Positions 47,201-60,827 of a stretch of 64,000 bases of DNA are shown here, in pieces. Position numbers and translations under genes: made by a program. This DNA comes from Ancylostoma caninum (Eukaryota; Nematoda; Chromadorea; Rhabditida; Ancylostomatidae), in NCBI GenBank assembly GCA_037903475.1, contig JBAJFG010000625.1, positions 248,001 through 312,000 on the forward strand. Direction: 5' to 3'. The stretch's first letter is position 1; every line of letters starts with the position of its first letter. The notes under the pieces were generated by a model. It had not been told where the DNA came from and searched no databases. It saw only the letters and a program-made list of their open reading frames with translations.

Positions 47201-48087
47201 CAGCGGCAAAGAATACCACGAAGCATTCCTTGCTGCAGCCCGCAGGGCGAGCTCGCAAACTGACGCGCCGCGGCAAAAACCGTGAAAGGACCCTCTTGCG
47301 CCAGATGAGGCTGCGAGCTCGCACTGCGTTGACGCTGCCTATGCTTAACGAGTGTTTATACTTCGGCGCGACGCGACGCTCGCGTCCCACCAAATTGTTC
47401 AAATGCGATGGGTCCCGAGTGGATGGATGCGCAAACAATGGTCGCGATGTGGTAGTTGGCGTTTCTCATCGCGAAGCGACGTCGCGGGGCGACGTCGCGC
47501 CCTGTTTATAAGGAGTGTTTGTACTTTTTCGCAACGCGATGGCGTCGCAGCGACGGCCACAACACGCGCGACGCGACGGGTAGCGAAGCCGTCGCGTCGC
47601 CCCGTCGCGCCATGCTGAACGTCGCATTACGTACCCACGCAAAATCACATGCACACCCCGACTTAGCGGGGATCATGGGTTTCCACGGACAGTTTTGGAC
47701 CTGGTGGTACCGTTTCTGGTCTAGAATGTTTAGAGGAAGTTCTCAGCGAATTTCAATGATGATCTCTGCGGGGACTGCAATTTCGAGCCGGGTTCCTTGC
47801 CAAGAATGTTCGTTTCCAAGATATCGAAAAAAGCATTGCGGGTTTTTCTCATTTATTTGTATGTTCAGATATTTGTTTTTGCATTTTAGTCACCAGAATG
47901 GTTTTTCTCCTACGCATACATTGTTGTAGTCCCGTGCTTCGATACTGTGTTTTTTTTTTCACTGTTCAGGTGTGTTCTAGTAGTACTACCAGGCTTTTCC
48001 TTGTTCAAGGTGTACGTTGTTCCAGTTCCTCGATTTGATGTTTTTGCTCCTGTGCTGGTCGAATGTGGAGCGCAGGACTATCCTACA

Positions 48088-49110
48088 TTTACCTATAAAT
48101 CAATACCGCACTGATCGAACACGGTTCTGATGCACCTGTACAACGATTTCTACATGAAAGGGAAACGATTCCGATAACTCAAATTCAGAACAAAATCTCT
48201 AGATCAATATATAGTAACATGTATACCCACATTGTGTTCTTCTACAGCTCGGCTGGCAAGTTGTAAGTAGTAACCGCTCATAAACAGGAGACAACATCAG
48301 AAACATGAAAAGCTCACAAAGTTACTACATAAAAAGTATACAACGTCTAGGTTCGTTCACATTCACATCTCCAACTGAATTCGTCTTATTCTGTAGAGTT
48401 TTGGGCCAAAACCACTCGAAAAACTATGGAACAGTGGTTCGCAACATCAGCGAAACCATCGCGTCGCGTCTGCTAGCAGGCGCGACGCGAATTCGTCCCA
48501 CCGCGTCGTTTTTCAAGAAAAAAGTATAAACAGTTCGCGATGTCGCCCCGCGACGTCGTGTCGTGATGGGAATCGCCAACTACCACATCGCGACCATTGT
48601 TTGTGCATGCATCCACTCGGGACCCATCGCATTTGAATAGTTTGCTGGGACGCCGAAGTATAAACACTCCTATACTTTTTTCTTGAAAAACGGCGCGACG
48701 GGACGAATTCCCGTCGCGCCTGCTAGCAGACGCGACGCGACGGTTTCGCTGATGTTGCGCACTGGCCACTTTTCCATAGTTTTTCGAGTGGTTTGGCCCA
48801 AAACCCATGGAATAAGACGAATTCAGTTGGAGACGTGAACGAACTTGGACGCGTCGTACGCGCTTTACGTAGTGGTTTTGTGAGCTTTTTAAGTTCCTAA
48901 TGTTGCATGCTGTTTACGAGAGGTCACTACTTACAATTTGTCAGCCGAGCTGTGGAAGAACACAATGTAGGTATACACGTTACATCCATATATGGATCTA
49001 GAGATTTTCTTGTGAATTTGAGTTATCGGGATCGTTTTCCTTTCACGTAGACATTGTTGTACAGATGCTTCAGAACAGCACTCGATCGGTGCGATATTGA
49101 TTCATACAGT
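48088..49110. repeat. Large inverted repeat, arms of about 445 bp
   Basis: Left arm features (gatcgaacacggttctgatg, aaactatggaa, gcgtcgcgtctgctagcagg) recur in reverse complement on the right arm with scattered substitutions. The arms differ by small indels, so they are old enough to have drifted. Confidence 0.85.
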
Positions 49111-50425
49111 CCTTCTGCGCAATCGGTAGAAAATTTTCTAGCGCGCCGAGCCTGCGGCGCGTGCGCGGCGCGGCCCGCTGGTAACAGCGGTCCGGTGTCC
49201 TCGATCAGCTGTTCGAGGACAAAATTTTTTTGGTCATTCTTTTCCACAGCGACAATTTATCTAACGTGAGTAGTAGGTTTCGAGCATACGAAATGGAACG
49301 TCCATCAATGAGAAACGGCATTACCAACACCAGTTAATCTCGAATGGTCACCAAAACTGCCCAAGTATTCTGAGCTAACTATGAAGAAGACGTTGCGCTC
49401 GAAATCTCGCTCGTAAGCGATTTCCAGAACTGGTCTTGTACTTCGCCTCGAAGACACCAACCACCTTGATCGACCTAATTTTTCTTTGGAAGTATAAAAT
49501 TTGTTAATTTCAATTGAGAGCAATCACATGGTCTACATGGCCATCATACTTCACCATTCAAATGAGGCATTCTGCGGAAAGAATTCAACTACAATGGTCA
49601 AGTCGTTCACCCCAAGATAACGCCAGGCTTCACACTGCCAACCCCGTTAACGCGGACGTCCGAGAGCTTTGTTGATGATGTTCTTCTGTGCATACAATAT
49701 GGCAGTAGCGCAAGGGGAGCGCTTTAGAACAGTAAAGGGGACATTCTACCGAAAATTGGCAATTGTAAGGGAAACCCATGACTTGAAAGATCGCAAGCAC
49801 TTATACTGACACCCATTACTTCCTTGCTCTTGCAAGATCTCCAATTCCTTGATATTTATAGTCTGTTCCACGGGGGAAGACAGTTGGGGAAGCACCGCAG
49901 AGAAGAAGAGGGCGGGAAAGTGCGCAGAGATTGAAGAGGGTGCAGAGAAAAACAGACACGATGTGTGCACGATTACTCTACTATCATCGCTGGCGAAACA
50001 GACTATAACTAACCTTTAGAGCTTTCAAAGCTACTTGATGGAGGATTAGAGAAATGATTAGGGAGGGTGTGGCTGCACTAAGCAACTATGGTCCCAAAAC
50101 TCCATTTCATATTGTGACATAATGTAATGTCATTGAGTATAACTGGAGTATGTCACTGGTATCGAATCGTGAAGAACATTTTTTTCCAACAAAAATGGAA
50201 ATTGTGTCCAATATGAGCTATTTCAGCCCTTTTGTTTAAGATGCCAAAATCAATAGAAGTACTGTATGTAGTTTCAGTGTCGCTAATCAGCAAAACAGTG
50301 CTGATAATTGCAATCACCACATGAAATAACCCCCACGTGCGAAGTTGCCTGCTTTGTGCACCAGTGACCCATCAATGACCCAATCAGAATCAGCCCCGCG
50401 CCCGAGTCCTGGTACCGGAGTTCGT

Positions 50426-51027
50426 TTCGTCAGGCATTGGCCCAGGTAGGCGCTTTTCGTCTATTTTCTGTAGTAATTGGAGTACTTTGGACTGTTGAGG
50501 CCTGTGGCCGACCGATATTGATCGGACGGCCCCGCATGCCTCGTTTTTTGCAGGTATCGTTTTTCTTTGCTTTTCAATGTTTTTTCATTTGTTTTTGGCC
50601 CTTAGAAAGCTGCTTGTCCCAGGTAGCCTCTTCCTTGTAGGAAAGAGGACCCTGAGACGTGGTGGCTGGTACCGGGGCCTTTTATTTTGTTCGGAATCTT
50701 TGATGTTCCGTCCCTGTTCATATGGTCATCGTTTTTTCCTTGTTTTCCCCACATGTTTTTTCTCAATAAGAGGCCCCGTTATCAGCCGCCACGTCCCAGG
50801 GTCCTCTTTCCTAAAAAGAAGAGGCTACCTGGGACGAGCAGCTTTCTACGGGGCCAAAAACAAATGAAAAAACATCGAGAAGCAAAGAAAAACGATACCT
50901 GCAAAAAACGAGGCATGCGGGGCCGTCCGATCAATATCGGTCAGCCACAGGCCTCAATAGTCCAAAGTACTCCAATTACTAGAGAAAATAGACGAAAAGC
51001 GCCTACCTGGGCCAATGCCTGATGAAG
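50426..51027. repeat. Perfect-looking hairpin element, arms of about 260 bp, loop of about 77 bp
   Basis: The left arm begins tcgtcaggcattggcccagg and includes gaccgatattgatcggacgg, ttttttgcaggtatcgtttt and gggtcctctttc-type blocks; the right arm returns all of them in reverse complement, ending cctgatgaa. Divergence between the arms is only a few percent. Transcribed on either strand it would give a long double-stranded RNA. Confidence 0.88.
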
Positions 51028-51710
51028 GGTGTCCTCGAACAGCTGATCGAGGACACCGGACCGCTGTTACCAGCGGGCCGCGCCGCGCACGCGCCGCAGG
51101 CTCGGCGCGCTAGAAAATTTTCTACCGATTGCGTAGAAGGACTATAGGTGAATATAAGGTAGTCCTGCGCTCTAACACTTATGATTTTCCACATTGTGTG
51201 CTTCTGTGGTGAAATCGGTGCAAGACCCTCACCCCACAGAAATCACAAGATAACAGGTCTAACCAGTGAAAGATTGGAAAAGATCAAAAGCGCGGGGTTA
51301 GAATGTGACTTAGTGAAATGAAACTCTCGTATACCACCAAAGAAACTACTAGAACACCTGAACGAGGAAAAAACACAAAGCAAAGCTGAGAACTTTTTCT
51401 GAACACTCCAGACCACAAATGGTAAAGTGAGGTCCAAAACAGTCCGTGGAAACCCATGATCCCCGCCAAATGGGGGTGTGCTTGTAATTTTGCGTGGGTA
51501 CGTGAATTTGCGACGTTCAGCATGGCGCGACGGAGCGACGCGACAGCTTCGCTACGCATCGCGTCGGGCGTGTCGTGGCCGTCGCGTCGCGAAAAAGTAT
51601 AAACACTCCTTACCCGTCGCGTCGCGCGTGTTGTGGCCGTCGCCGCGGCGCCATCGCGTCGCGAAAAAGTATAAACACTCTTTTAAGCATAGGGCGTGGC
51701 GCGTCAAAAC

Positions 51711-52960
51711 TGTAAAAACCCCTTTACTGGTCCTCTTACTAAGATTTTCGATTTACGGCTGATTTGAAGAATCTGTTTCACATGTTTTTTTCTCTGTAAT
51801 GTTTCAATAAGGCGGCGACTTCATTTTTAATACGTATCGATTGAGGACGGTTAGTTGCCGTTTACCAAGAATGAGATCACTCAGGCGACGATGATGTTAG
51901 GTGCTACACTACCCGAGGACTATAGCAGCAACCTACTGTCTGTAGACGGATGAGGGGCGCCGCGTGAGCTACTCCACGCTCTTGCTAGCGGTATGCCTTC
52001 ATCGCGCCATTGCTTCAGGTCCCGTCCCGTTTCTGCGGTCGAATACTATGGTATTGCACAATGAATACGCCTGTCTTATTGAAAAGGACAATGCATCTTC
52101 ATATTCTGGGAAATTGATGCTCTGCCATTATACCTGCCATAAATATAATGTTGTATTCTCCTTCTGTAGAACTGAACTTTCGCAGAATTATCCGGAGCAT
52201 GGTTTAGGTACCAAAACTCTCAAAATCTCAAATCTAGAATTTCCCCTAGCGCCTTGCCTTGCGCGTTCGATCTCTCATAATTCGCTTGCTGCAAGGCGCC
52301 GAATACTCTATTTTGATATTTTTCGTAGCGTGCGGTCATTTTAATATAACAGCAGTCTGATTTGACGCAGTTAGGTGACATTCTTTAGGTATTCTTTCAA
52401 GATACCATGTAGAATACTGCAATGAGTCCGGACCAGTTTGCATGCACTGCACCACCTGCGTTTTGGCATTACAGCCCACAGCAATCGAAGAGCAAATGTA
52501 AATGATCGGTGAGTCAGTCCGAAATCTCCGAGTGGTGATGGGAGTGATCAGTTTTGTTCAAAAACCCCCATTTCGGGACATATGGAGGAAGGAATCGGGA
52601 TCTCCGAGTAACAAAACGGAACCAAACATTTCATTGGCACCACCGCTCCCATTCTAGATTGGTCGTATGATGCAAAGCAGCATGTTGTTCAATGCGTTTC
52701 CTACTTATCAGAGGAACTATCCAACACATTCTGTGGGTGTCATTTGTGGTTCACGAGAGCCATATTTAGAAAAAGCAAGGGATCTGAACTGAGTCATACC
52801 TGTTCAAGATAAAGGAGACTATCGGACCAGCTATTCTGGACAAGTAATAGGTGAGAAAGATTATCCATGCTACAAAAAGCACTAACGAAGACAACAAGAC
52901 CCAGAATGATCTCTGAAAAACACACAGACTTGAGTTAAATTATCAATTAGGTAAACAGAA
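51711..52960. other. Unassigned stretch
   Basis: The 51895-51990 segment matches the dispersed repeat family seen near 11320 and 23420. No exon with reliable splice signals was recognised in the rest. Confidence 0.35.
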
Positions 52961-52969
52961 CAACAGAAA

Positions 52970-54015
52970 ACGGTACTACTGTACTTGAGCGGCCCCACTA
53001 TCGAGCCCAAACTCAAAATCACGGATTCCTCTGAAAACTTGCATACGGGGGGTAATCCAATGTGCTGATCACGAATATCATATTCATTTCGCATGATAGT
53101 ATCGATTTTATTGATTTTATCGATGTTTTCCCAAGTATGGACCTCTTCCCGGATCTCTCTGAAAACTTGCCTGCTGGGGTTTCTGAAGGTGCTGGTTACA
53201 AATATGATGAAGATTTCGTAAGAAAAGGTCGACTTGATGGGGAAAACTCCAGCAAAGTCGGCGATTACATCGCCCTACAGATAAAAATCTGGAGAAAACC
53301 AACGAAATCGAGACTATGATGCAGAACGGTTATTATATTCGTGATCAGCAACTTCAAAAACCTCTAGATGCGCTCTTTCAGAGAGATTTGAGATACGAGT
53401 CGAACTTGGAAAAAAATCGATAAAATCAATAAAATCGATACCACCATGCGAAATGAATATGATATTCGTGATCAGCACATCCAATTACCCCTGGGAGGCG
53501 GCACTTAGTTACCCGAGATGTTAGCTGCAGCCGGAGCGGGACCTGCGGAAAAGACGGATCACAGCAAATGTCCTTCCGCTCAGATCTACCTTTAGGTTCT
53601 CAGAGCATTTTAAGCCCTTCCCATTAAATGCGATTTGTTGATATCGAGGATTCAGAAAGGAGAATGAAATTTAAAAGGATTTATCGTCGATAATAGTCAA
53701 AGGTTAGGGAGAGCTTCTTCAAAATATTTTCAAGCAAATTCGTCTAGTAATTTCGTTTCTTTAAATAGTTGTTCACACGAAAGTGGCCAAGAGCAATTTT
53801 ATCACTCTATCATAAAAATCGCTACCAAAATTAGGGCACTGCATTGATGTCTTAGTGCTGACATTAACAGCGAAACGTGTTCGCTACCCTTCGTGCCAGA
53901 TGCCACGGGTAACTAAGGACCCGCACCCATTACCCCTGTATGCAAGTTTTCAGAGGAATCCATGGTTTTGAGTTTGGGTTCGATAGTGGGGCCGTTCAAG
54001 TACAATAGTACCCAG
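52970..54015. mobile_element. Nested inverted-repeat element of about 1.05 kb
   Basis: The outer arms, about 52970-53060 and 53930-54013, share ttgagcggccccactatcga and gaggaatcc/ggattcctc blocks. An inner pair, about 53058-53130 and 53405-53492, shares gtgctgatcacgaatatcat and a near-palindromic string of atcgat and attttattgattttat blocks. No coding sequence is recognised. Confidence 0.8.
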
Positions 54016-56341
54016 AAAACAAATGAGGCTCACTTTTTCAGGGTCGATCGTTCCATCGTCAAGTTTGAATTTGATTTTGTCGAAGAGGTGGTCATGGCTT
54101 CCATAACTGAGATTCATCGTCGTGCTCGCTGACGCACCGGACCATAGACCTGCAGAACAGAGACTGATATCAACAGGTATTACTCAACATGACGCTCCAT
54201 GCTGGAATGAACACGTTAAACAAGCGAAAACAAGCCAAAGCACGTACAAATAAACATTGCAAAGGTTAATCATAACATTCTAACGACCGGCCAAAGAACA
54301 AAGAATTATCGTGCAGTTAGCGCAACTGAACCGTGCCGCTAACAGTTCAAAAACCATTTCACGGGATTTACAAGGTTTTCTGCAGATTCTCAGTTATCTC
54401 TTTCGTTTTTTCCTTTTAAAAATGGATGGTTATTGTAGTTTCAAAGGAGGTGGTTGTATTGCATTCATCCTCATTGTTTTTGTTTCGCTTGGTCGTCTGT
54501 TATTTTCTCTTCCTAGTGATTTAGATAAAGAGATTATTTTTTTAATTCTTACACCTTTTCTCCATTTGAGAGAAAAGAGTATCTGGTCGAGTGGACTTAA
54601 TGTTTTTTGGACAAAATTTACGAGCGATGGAACATTGCACAGCCGGCAGACGGTCGCAATGTTTCATGAGTCATACCTCGTGCTTTTTTCCTTCCTTGAG
54701 AACGGTTTTGAGAAAGCGTTCTTTGTTTGACTCTGAAGATGTTGAACCGTCTCACGTTTCTGGACGTTTCGCTTACCGAATTTTTGACATTGCGATTGTT
54801 TAACGTCGTCGCTCTTGGTTATTAATCATCCTCTTGTGTGACTTGATATTTTGATATTCTAAGTAAAATTAGCTTTCATTTTTCTTCCCTAATTCTTGAG
54901 GACTTGTGTCTTATCTGGACGAAGTTAAGAATCATCATCTTCGCGGGCCCAGAGGCGGCACGCGGTTCGTTCTGTACTTGAAATCGCCAGACATCTCTAC
55001 CTACCCTGCCAGTTTCTCAGCATTGCTCTAAGCTTGTCACTTCCATAGATCCGGGACCACCGATTAGTCCGCTTCCGAAATGTCGGGCTAATAATGTACA
55101 AGAAATTCCATGGGCGGCAGAAGAATAAGAAGAATCATCAGAACACCATGCCTAGGTTCAAAAGGAAGGCAGTAGGAAGCACATTGTTTTTTTTTTTCAA
55201 TGCCGTGAAGATGATGCGGAACCTCTGTTCACAGTAACGATGAGTCGATTATCAAGATAGGGTGGAGAACAAGATGAAAAGTTAAGTTCCATTGGTCGCT
55301 GCTACAGTACCCATTTTCAGGCGTCAATTAAATTGTGCCGTTGTGCAGTCGATGCATTGCACCGAATTTCACGACTGTTTTGCAAAAAACGGTCATTTGG
55401 GGTTATTGAAGGTGCTGATCACGAATATGGCACCCATTCTGCATAATAATAACACCAGTATTGACCTCATGGCACTATTCCGCTAATGGTGCGTCAAAAA
55501 TCTGGAAACCATAGTATCCGCATAGGTTCTGCCTTCCTACGGGGGTTATCTCATGCGCTGATCACGAATATCCTACTCATTTTATACCGTAGCGCTGTAT
55601 TTCATGCCTGCCGGCAGATTCTCGCACTCTCCCTTATCCAGGTCCTCAAAAATGTCAAAAGCAATATTTTTTGTTCAAACTGTACAAGAAAGGAGGAGGC
55701 GATGAGGAACAGTGTTCTAGGGGCGTTGTCCTATACATTCTCTTGTTTCATGTGCTTTCCACAAAGGGCACTGGTTAGTTTTTACAGTTTCTATTAAGAT
55801 ATCCTTTACTGGCAAGGCTTCCATGTCATGATTATTTGAGGCTAACAGATATAATCAAGCAATCAGCGACACCGCAAAAAATGCACATATTTCCAATACC
55901 TTTCACAAAAAGTGTCACGGAAAAAAAATTATCACTTCAAAATAATGCTTTTATCATTCTTTCAAGTTATCTGGTCACTTATTCGTTCATGTATTTGGTT
56001 AGTTAGTTAGTTGGTTGCCCATCAACGAATTCCTATGAGAGATCGAGTATCGGCATACCTTTTGTTTTTGAACAAGAACGTATATGTCTTCATTCGATTC
56101 CGCCCTGGTATTAGCGTTACACCCTCGTTCACTGTAAGGAGTTCCTTCGGCGTTTGCTAGTGTATGTTTCACTAGATCTTATTTACACTTCAACTGTATT
56201 GTATTTCATTCCCATGTCGACCTGCTTGGAAGATTCTTTTCGGAATTTATTCACGTTTATCATAGCTGTAAAGCGAACCTTCGAAGTCCGGTGGTATTGG
56301 TTTTCACAGCTCGCACCTTTTTTTCTCTGTAAGTATTGCAG
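54016..56341. other. Intergenic stretch upstream of the Rubicon-domain gene
   Basis: Short segments around tgctgatcacgaatat occur at about 55410 and 55556 and match the inner arm of the preceding element. The missing first exon(s) of the downstream plus-strand gene may lie here. No convincing exon was identified; an open frame near 54420-54730 lacks splice support. Confidence 0.35.
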
Positions 56342-59300
56342 ATCACGCTTGCATGGATGGAACGGCGAATATTGCGCAAACAGGCGTCGGATGATGAACA
56401 AGACGATGATCTTGTTGAAGTTGACAAAATCTCCTTTACGAGGTCTCATTTCGTTTTTCTCTTTAAGTCTTAGATCTACTTCGAATGTGTCTTGTTCAGC
56501 TTTGCTAGTTCCGATGACGGTGATCTACGCATGTCTGTACATGAAAGCCCTGTATTTTCCAATTACTCAGACTTCAAGTCGGCGTCAGAACTTTCACTCC
56601 ATTGCCGGCACAGGTTTTCCATTTGTTTTTGATTCATTTTGTTTTTATCCTTAATGCCTTCTAGAAAACGATAAAGAAAAAAACGTTACGATACAATTTC
56701 GATTTCGTTTAGCTGAACTTATTACTGCATCGGAGCCCGATCCGTACGGATAAAGAAGGACACGTATCGATCCTGCTTATCCTTCTTTCGACAAGATCAA
56801 TGCGTAACTTTTGTTATCCGACCGGATCGGACTCCGTTGCACTATAAATGCAGCTTTAATGTGCACGACATCGAACTCGTATTGCTGAAACTGTAGTGAA
56901 GTTACACTAGCGGGAAGCGGGCGGTAATAACTTATCAGTTGTCTTTTGCTGTACATTTTTCATTCCTTTTAAAGAAGATCTTCTTCCATTACATTGCGCA
57001 TTGGTTGTCGGGCTACTGGTGAACAGCAGTGACATTTTAGGTCTGTTTCTGAAAATGAGTTGCACCTTCGAGTACCGTCTTCGTCGCAGATTGCTGATCT
57101 GCTCTGTGTTAGCCCTGCGCCTACCAGTTCGGAATCCGCAGAGCCTGATGCTGCATTATCAGTAGAACAAGAAGCTGGTAGTGAACCTGTTGCAGAATCT
57201 TCAAGAGCTAGCGTTTTTTATGTAAGTCGGTCTAAGTTATATCTTTTTTTTTCCTCGAAAACGTTTTCGGAAACTGTGAAAAGGTGTAGTATCTTGTTTA
57301 TTACGTCCACTTTTTTTGATAACTCATAGTTTATTTCAAACTTGTTTTTGCAGTGCTAATTTTTTGACTGTTTAGCCATGATTATTTACTTTTGTTTACC
57401 TGATTTGAAGCTGCAAACAGATGTTTACTCGGTGGATTAAACCTATTCTATTTACAGCATGTCTAGAACCCTTTGCAAGTAATGTACACGTAGTCCAATA
57501 AACTTATTTCTTTTTTGTTGTCAGGTAAAAGTAGAAAACGTTTTGGTATTACTGCAGTATTCTCAGAACTATAAAGTTTTTCATTTCATTATGCATGTTC
57601 AGATCCATTTCGTGTATTACCCTTATACGGATACTAAACATTGGAATATGCCTTTTCTGCACTCATCAGTAAAGGGAAAAAAGCATAGGAACGTGTAACA
57701 GTTCACTTTTAATTTTTCTATCTTCATTTTTATTTATTTTCCATTGAATGAGTGCGTTTTTCACACATTCACATCTCTATGATGAAGGAGATCACCTTTG
57801 CAATTGTTGTTAAAGGTTTAGATGTCAAACTTACGTGTCCACGGTGTATTCTCAACAGCGGTGAATCCACCACCGCATCTCGGAAGGGATATACGTGAAT
57901 AAAGAAGTGGAATGGGTGTTCATTGTGGATGATTATTATGGAATGTTTACTGGAAATATTATGAGACGTTTTTGGTTATAATCATTTTCTCCAGTGCCAT
58001 CACTGCATTGCTTAATTAATACTTTAATTCTAAGGAGTAATAACTGAGGGGAGCGGGACAGTATCATATTATCCATGCTTTTATATTAGGATGTTTCCCT
58101 TCCTTTCTTTGAGTCCGAGCGTTCACAAGCTAGAGGAGTGTCAGCCTTGGAAAGAATTAACTCTATGCTCGAACAATATATAGTTTGTCCCTTCCTCATT
58201 CTTTTTTTTTGTTTCATCTGTTTTTTATGTACAGTGGATTTTCTTCTATAATCAGAAACAATGGACCTGTTTTCGTTGCTGCAAAAGTTGGGGGTTCTAT
58301 TTTCAGCTCGACTGGGTGGACAACCTGTATTTCAATTCAATGGGTCCCTTACCAGAAGTTGTACAAGAACCTTACTGGAAGACGTTAGAGCAAGAATTGA
58401 CAGCTCTTCGTCAGCACGATGCGAGCACGTCTAAAGATTTAGAGGAGGTTGCTTAGTTACTTGGTGGTTTATGTCTTCATGCAATTTCTTGGAAATTAAT
58501 GCTTGTAGTCGAACACCTACATGTATTCTCTGCAACTGTCACTATGTGCAACAGAGGAAGCAAGGTGGTTGAATGAGATGTCGAAGGATCCCGAACTGTC
58601 TAAGCTCATTAATGAGGTTTGATACAAAACATTTGCATAAACCTAGCCCGGAGGTAACGTGGCACACGGGTCCGAGTCAGAGCGCCGCTTCGCTTCGCTC
58701 TGGCTCGGTTTGCACAAATATTCGTCTAAGATGAATATTTGTTGCAGGTTGACCCCAAGTTCCCTCTTGCTGTCAATCGAATGCCGTGTAATTTGGAAGG
58801 TTTTGATCTGTCCACCGCTGAAGATCCAGCTGGAGATCACATCTCTGCGGAGCCTCCTGTAACTTGCTTCAACCCCTGCGATGCATTCTGTGTGAAACCA
58901 ATGTTCTTCGCGAAGAAAAGGAGGTACGTACAATTTCTTTGTCTTGCCAAGTTAGAGAAGGATTTGTTTCCTTTCAGATCCATCCGCCGTCCCAGGGCTC
59001 AGAATGGAAATCCAGCAAAAAGACCTGACCCCACGTGGGACGAGTTGTCATTGACGGCTCTAGAAAGGTATTGGAGATTTTCGTGTTCACTACTTAAACA
59101 TCTTCTGCATAGACTTGTGTAAATGACTACATGCATTTTCCTCTCTCATAAGCTCAAGTTTAAGGCTATTTGCAAGGAACAACAGGCAATGTGTCGAAGG
59201 GCATATGCTTTGTTCTTTTTTTCCAACGAGCGATTCAGGGAGGAATGAGTATTGGTGTATTCGTTTGTCTAAAACGCAGTGGTGCTTTTGACAACTCGCT

Positions 59301-59784
59301 CATGTTCCAGCTGCTCAGCCGCAGTGATTTTTAGCTGATTCATGTTTTAAATTGGCCGCGAGAGTAACGTGGAAATGTGTACAACACATGCATTCGATTT
59401 GTGCGGTATTTACTTCCTAGCAAATGGAGGGTTGAGAATCTCTATGCTTATGACATTCGAGAATGTATTCAGCTTTGTGGATGCGGAACCTATTCGTGAT
59501 TCTCGAATCTCCAGTTGGATTGAAGAGCTGATTCATCACACTGACAGCGTATGCTAACTAAGTTTTTATTCAACGCTTGTTATATACAGCTGCACTTTAC
59601 CGTTTCCAGCTTATGTCTGTCCCAAGTACATCACAGGAGAATAAGGTTGAATCTAGTGATGGAAACATAGCGCAGTTGCCAGGTGGGCCGGAGTGGACCC
59701 CGCTTCGCGAAGAGTGGATTTTCACCCTTTGGAAGTCAGACAGGTTCAGAGATTATGATTTCTACTCAGTAATTGATGCTTATT

Positions 59785-59825
<41 letters not shown>

Positions 59826-60765
59826 ATATAGCAGTATATGCCACCACATTTTGGTGTTTATTTACAGTATCGGGATGTTTTGCAGCGTCAAGACGATTCT
59901 TGAAGCACAAAATAATCGATGTTCTGGATGCGGTATCCGGGTAGAGAAGGAGTACATGAAACGGGTCAAGTGAGTTTACGATTTTCCCCTTTTTCTCAAT
60001 CTGTGTGTCTTTGTAGTATTCCCATTTTTTGCTTCACTTTTTTTTCAAATGTTCCCCCTTTTCTTTTCCTTCTTTTTTTTTTTGAGCGAGAATGGAGAGG
60101 AAAGGAGGAAGTGGGGAAGGGTTCAAGTTACAATGGGCGTTCAATTTCTCGTCGCTATCCTGACATCATTCTCTTTTTGCTTCAAAACTTAATGCTTTCT
60201 TTTTTTTAGTTTTCTTTTTGTGTTTTCTTTAGTCGATAGCATGCTATCATAGTTAATGAAGATGTGCCATCCTAATCTCACGTTGTTCTTCTTCCTTTCT
60301 CGCCAATTGTCTATTTTAGGTACTGTGATTATTACGGCAAAGTATTCTGCCAATGTTGCCACCAAGGATCGAAATCAATCATTCCGGCAAGGATATTGCA
60401 CACGTGGAATTTCAAGTAGGTCTTTTCGAAATATTTATCTGTTTTTGAGTCCGTTTTTGTTTTTTTTTTAGTTTTACTTTGGTTCTTTTCTCTCTCTCTC
60501 TTTCTTAGTGAGATCCAATGTATGTATACTACAACTTCGGAGAAAGGTGCTTGTAGAATGTTCCCGTGACTTTCTCCTGCTTTCAAGTCGATAACTCAAA
60601 CCATAGTCTCCGCTCAGATGCAATTTTATGTACACACACCCGTTCACTAGGTCGAATTCATCAAATTCCTGGAGGGTGTCGAAAATTGTTGGAGAAGACG
60701 TCAGCTTTGAAATTAGTTGGAGGCGTCAGATGTGTGCTTTAGATAGTCACAAAAGAGTTCTTCTG

Positions 60766-60827
<62 letters not shown>

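Larger units (their letters stand above)
47340..51710. mobile_element. Nested palindrome complex (several fold-back elements)
   Basis: Four inverted pairs are nested. Outer: about 47500-48100 with 51150-51700, sharing gtttccacgga, gcgtcgc-rich blocks and aaaaagtataaacact. Second: 48088-48535 with 48665-49110, about 445 bp each. Third: about 49110-49230 with 51030-51140, including tagaaaattttctagcgcgc. Inner: 50426-50691 with 50769-51027. The spacer of the second pair (48540-48665) is itself the complement of 47390-47510. Ends of the family carry gtataaacactc. No transposase was recognised. Confidence 0.8.

Noticed and set aside
47200..47929. Plus-strand Arg-rich open frames of up to 157 codons
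   Set aside because: They lie in GCGTCGCG-rich inverted repeats that are open on both strands; the composition is a repeat artefact.
54311..54803. Plus-strand 139-codon hydrophobic open frame
   Set aside because: No splice partners, no recognised domain, AT-rich composition that favours chance hydrophobic frames.
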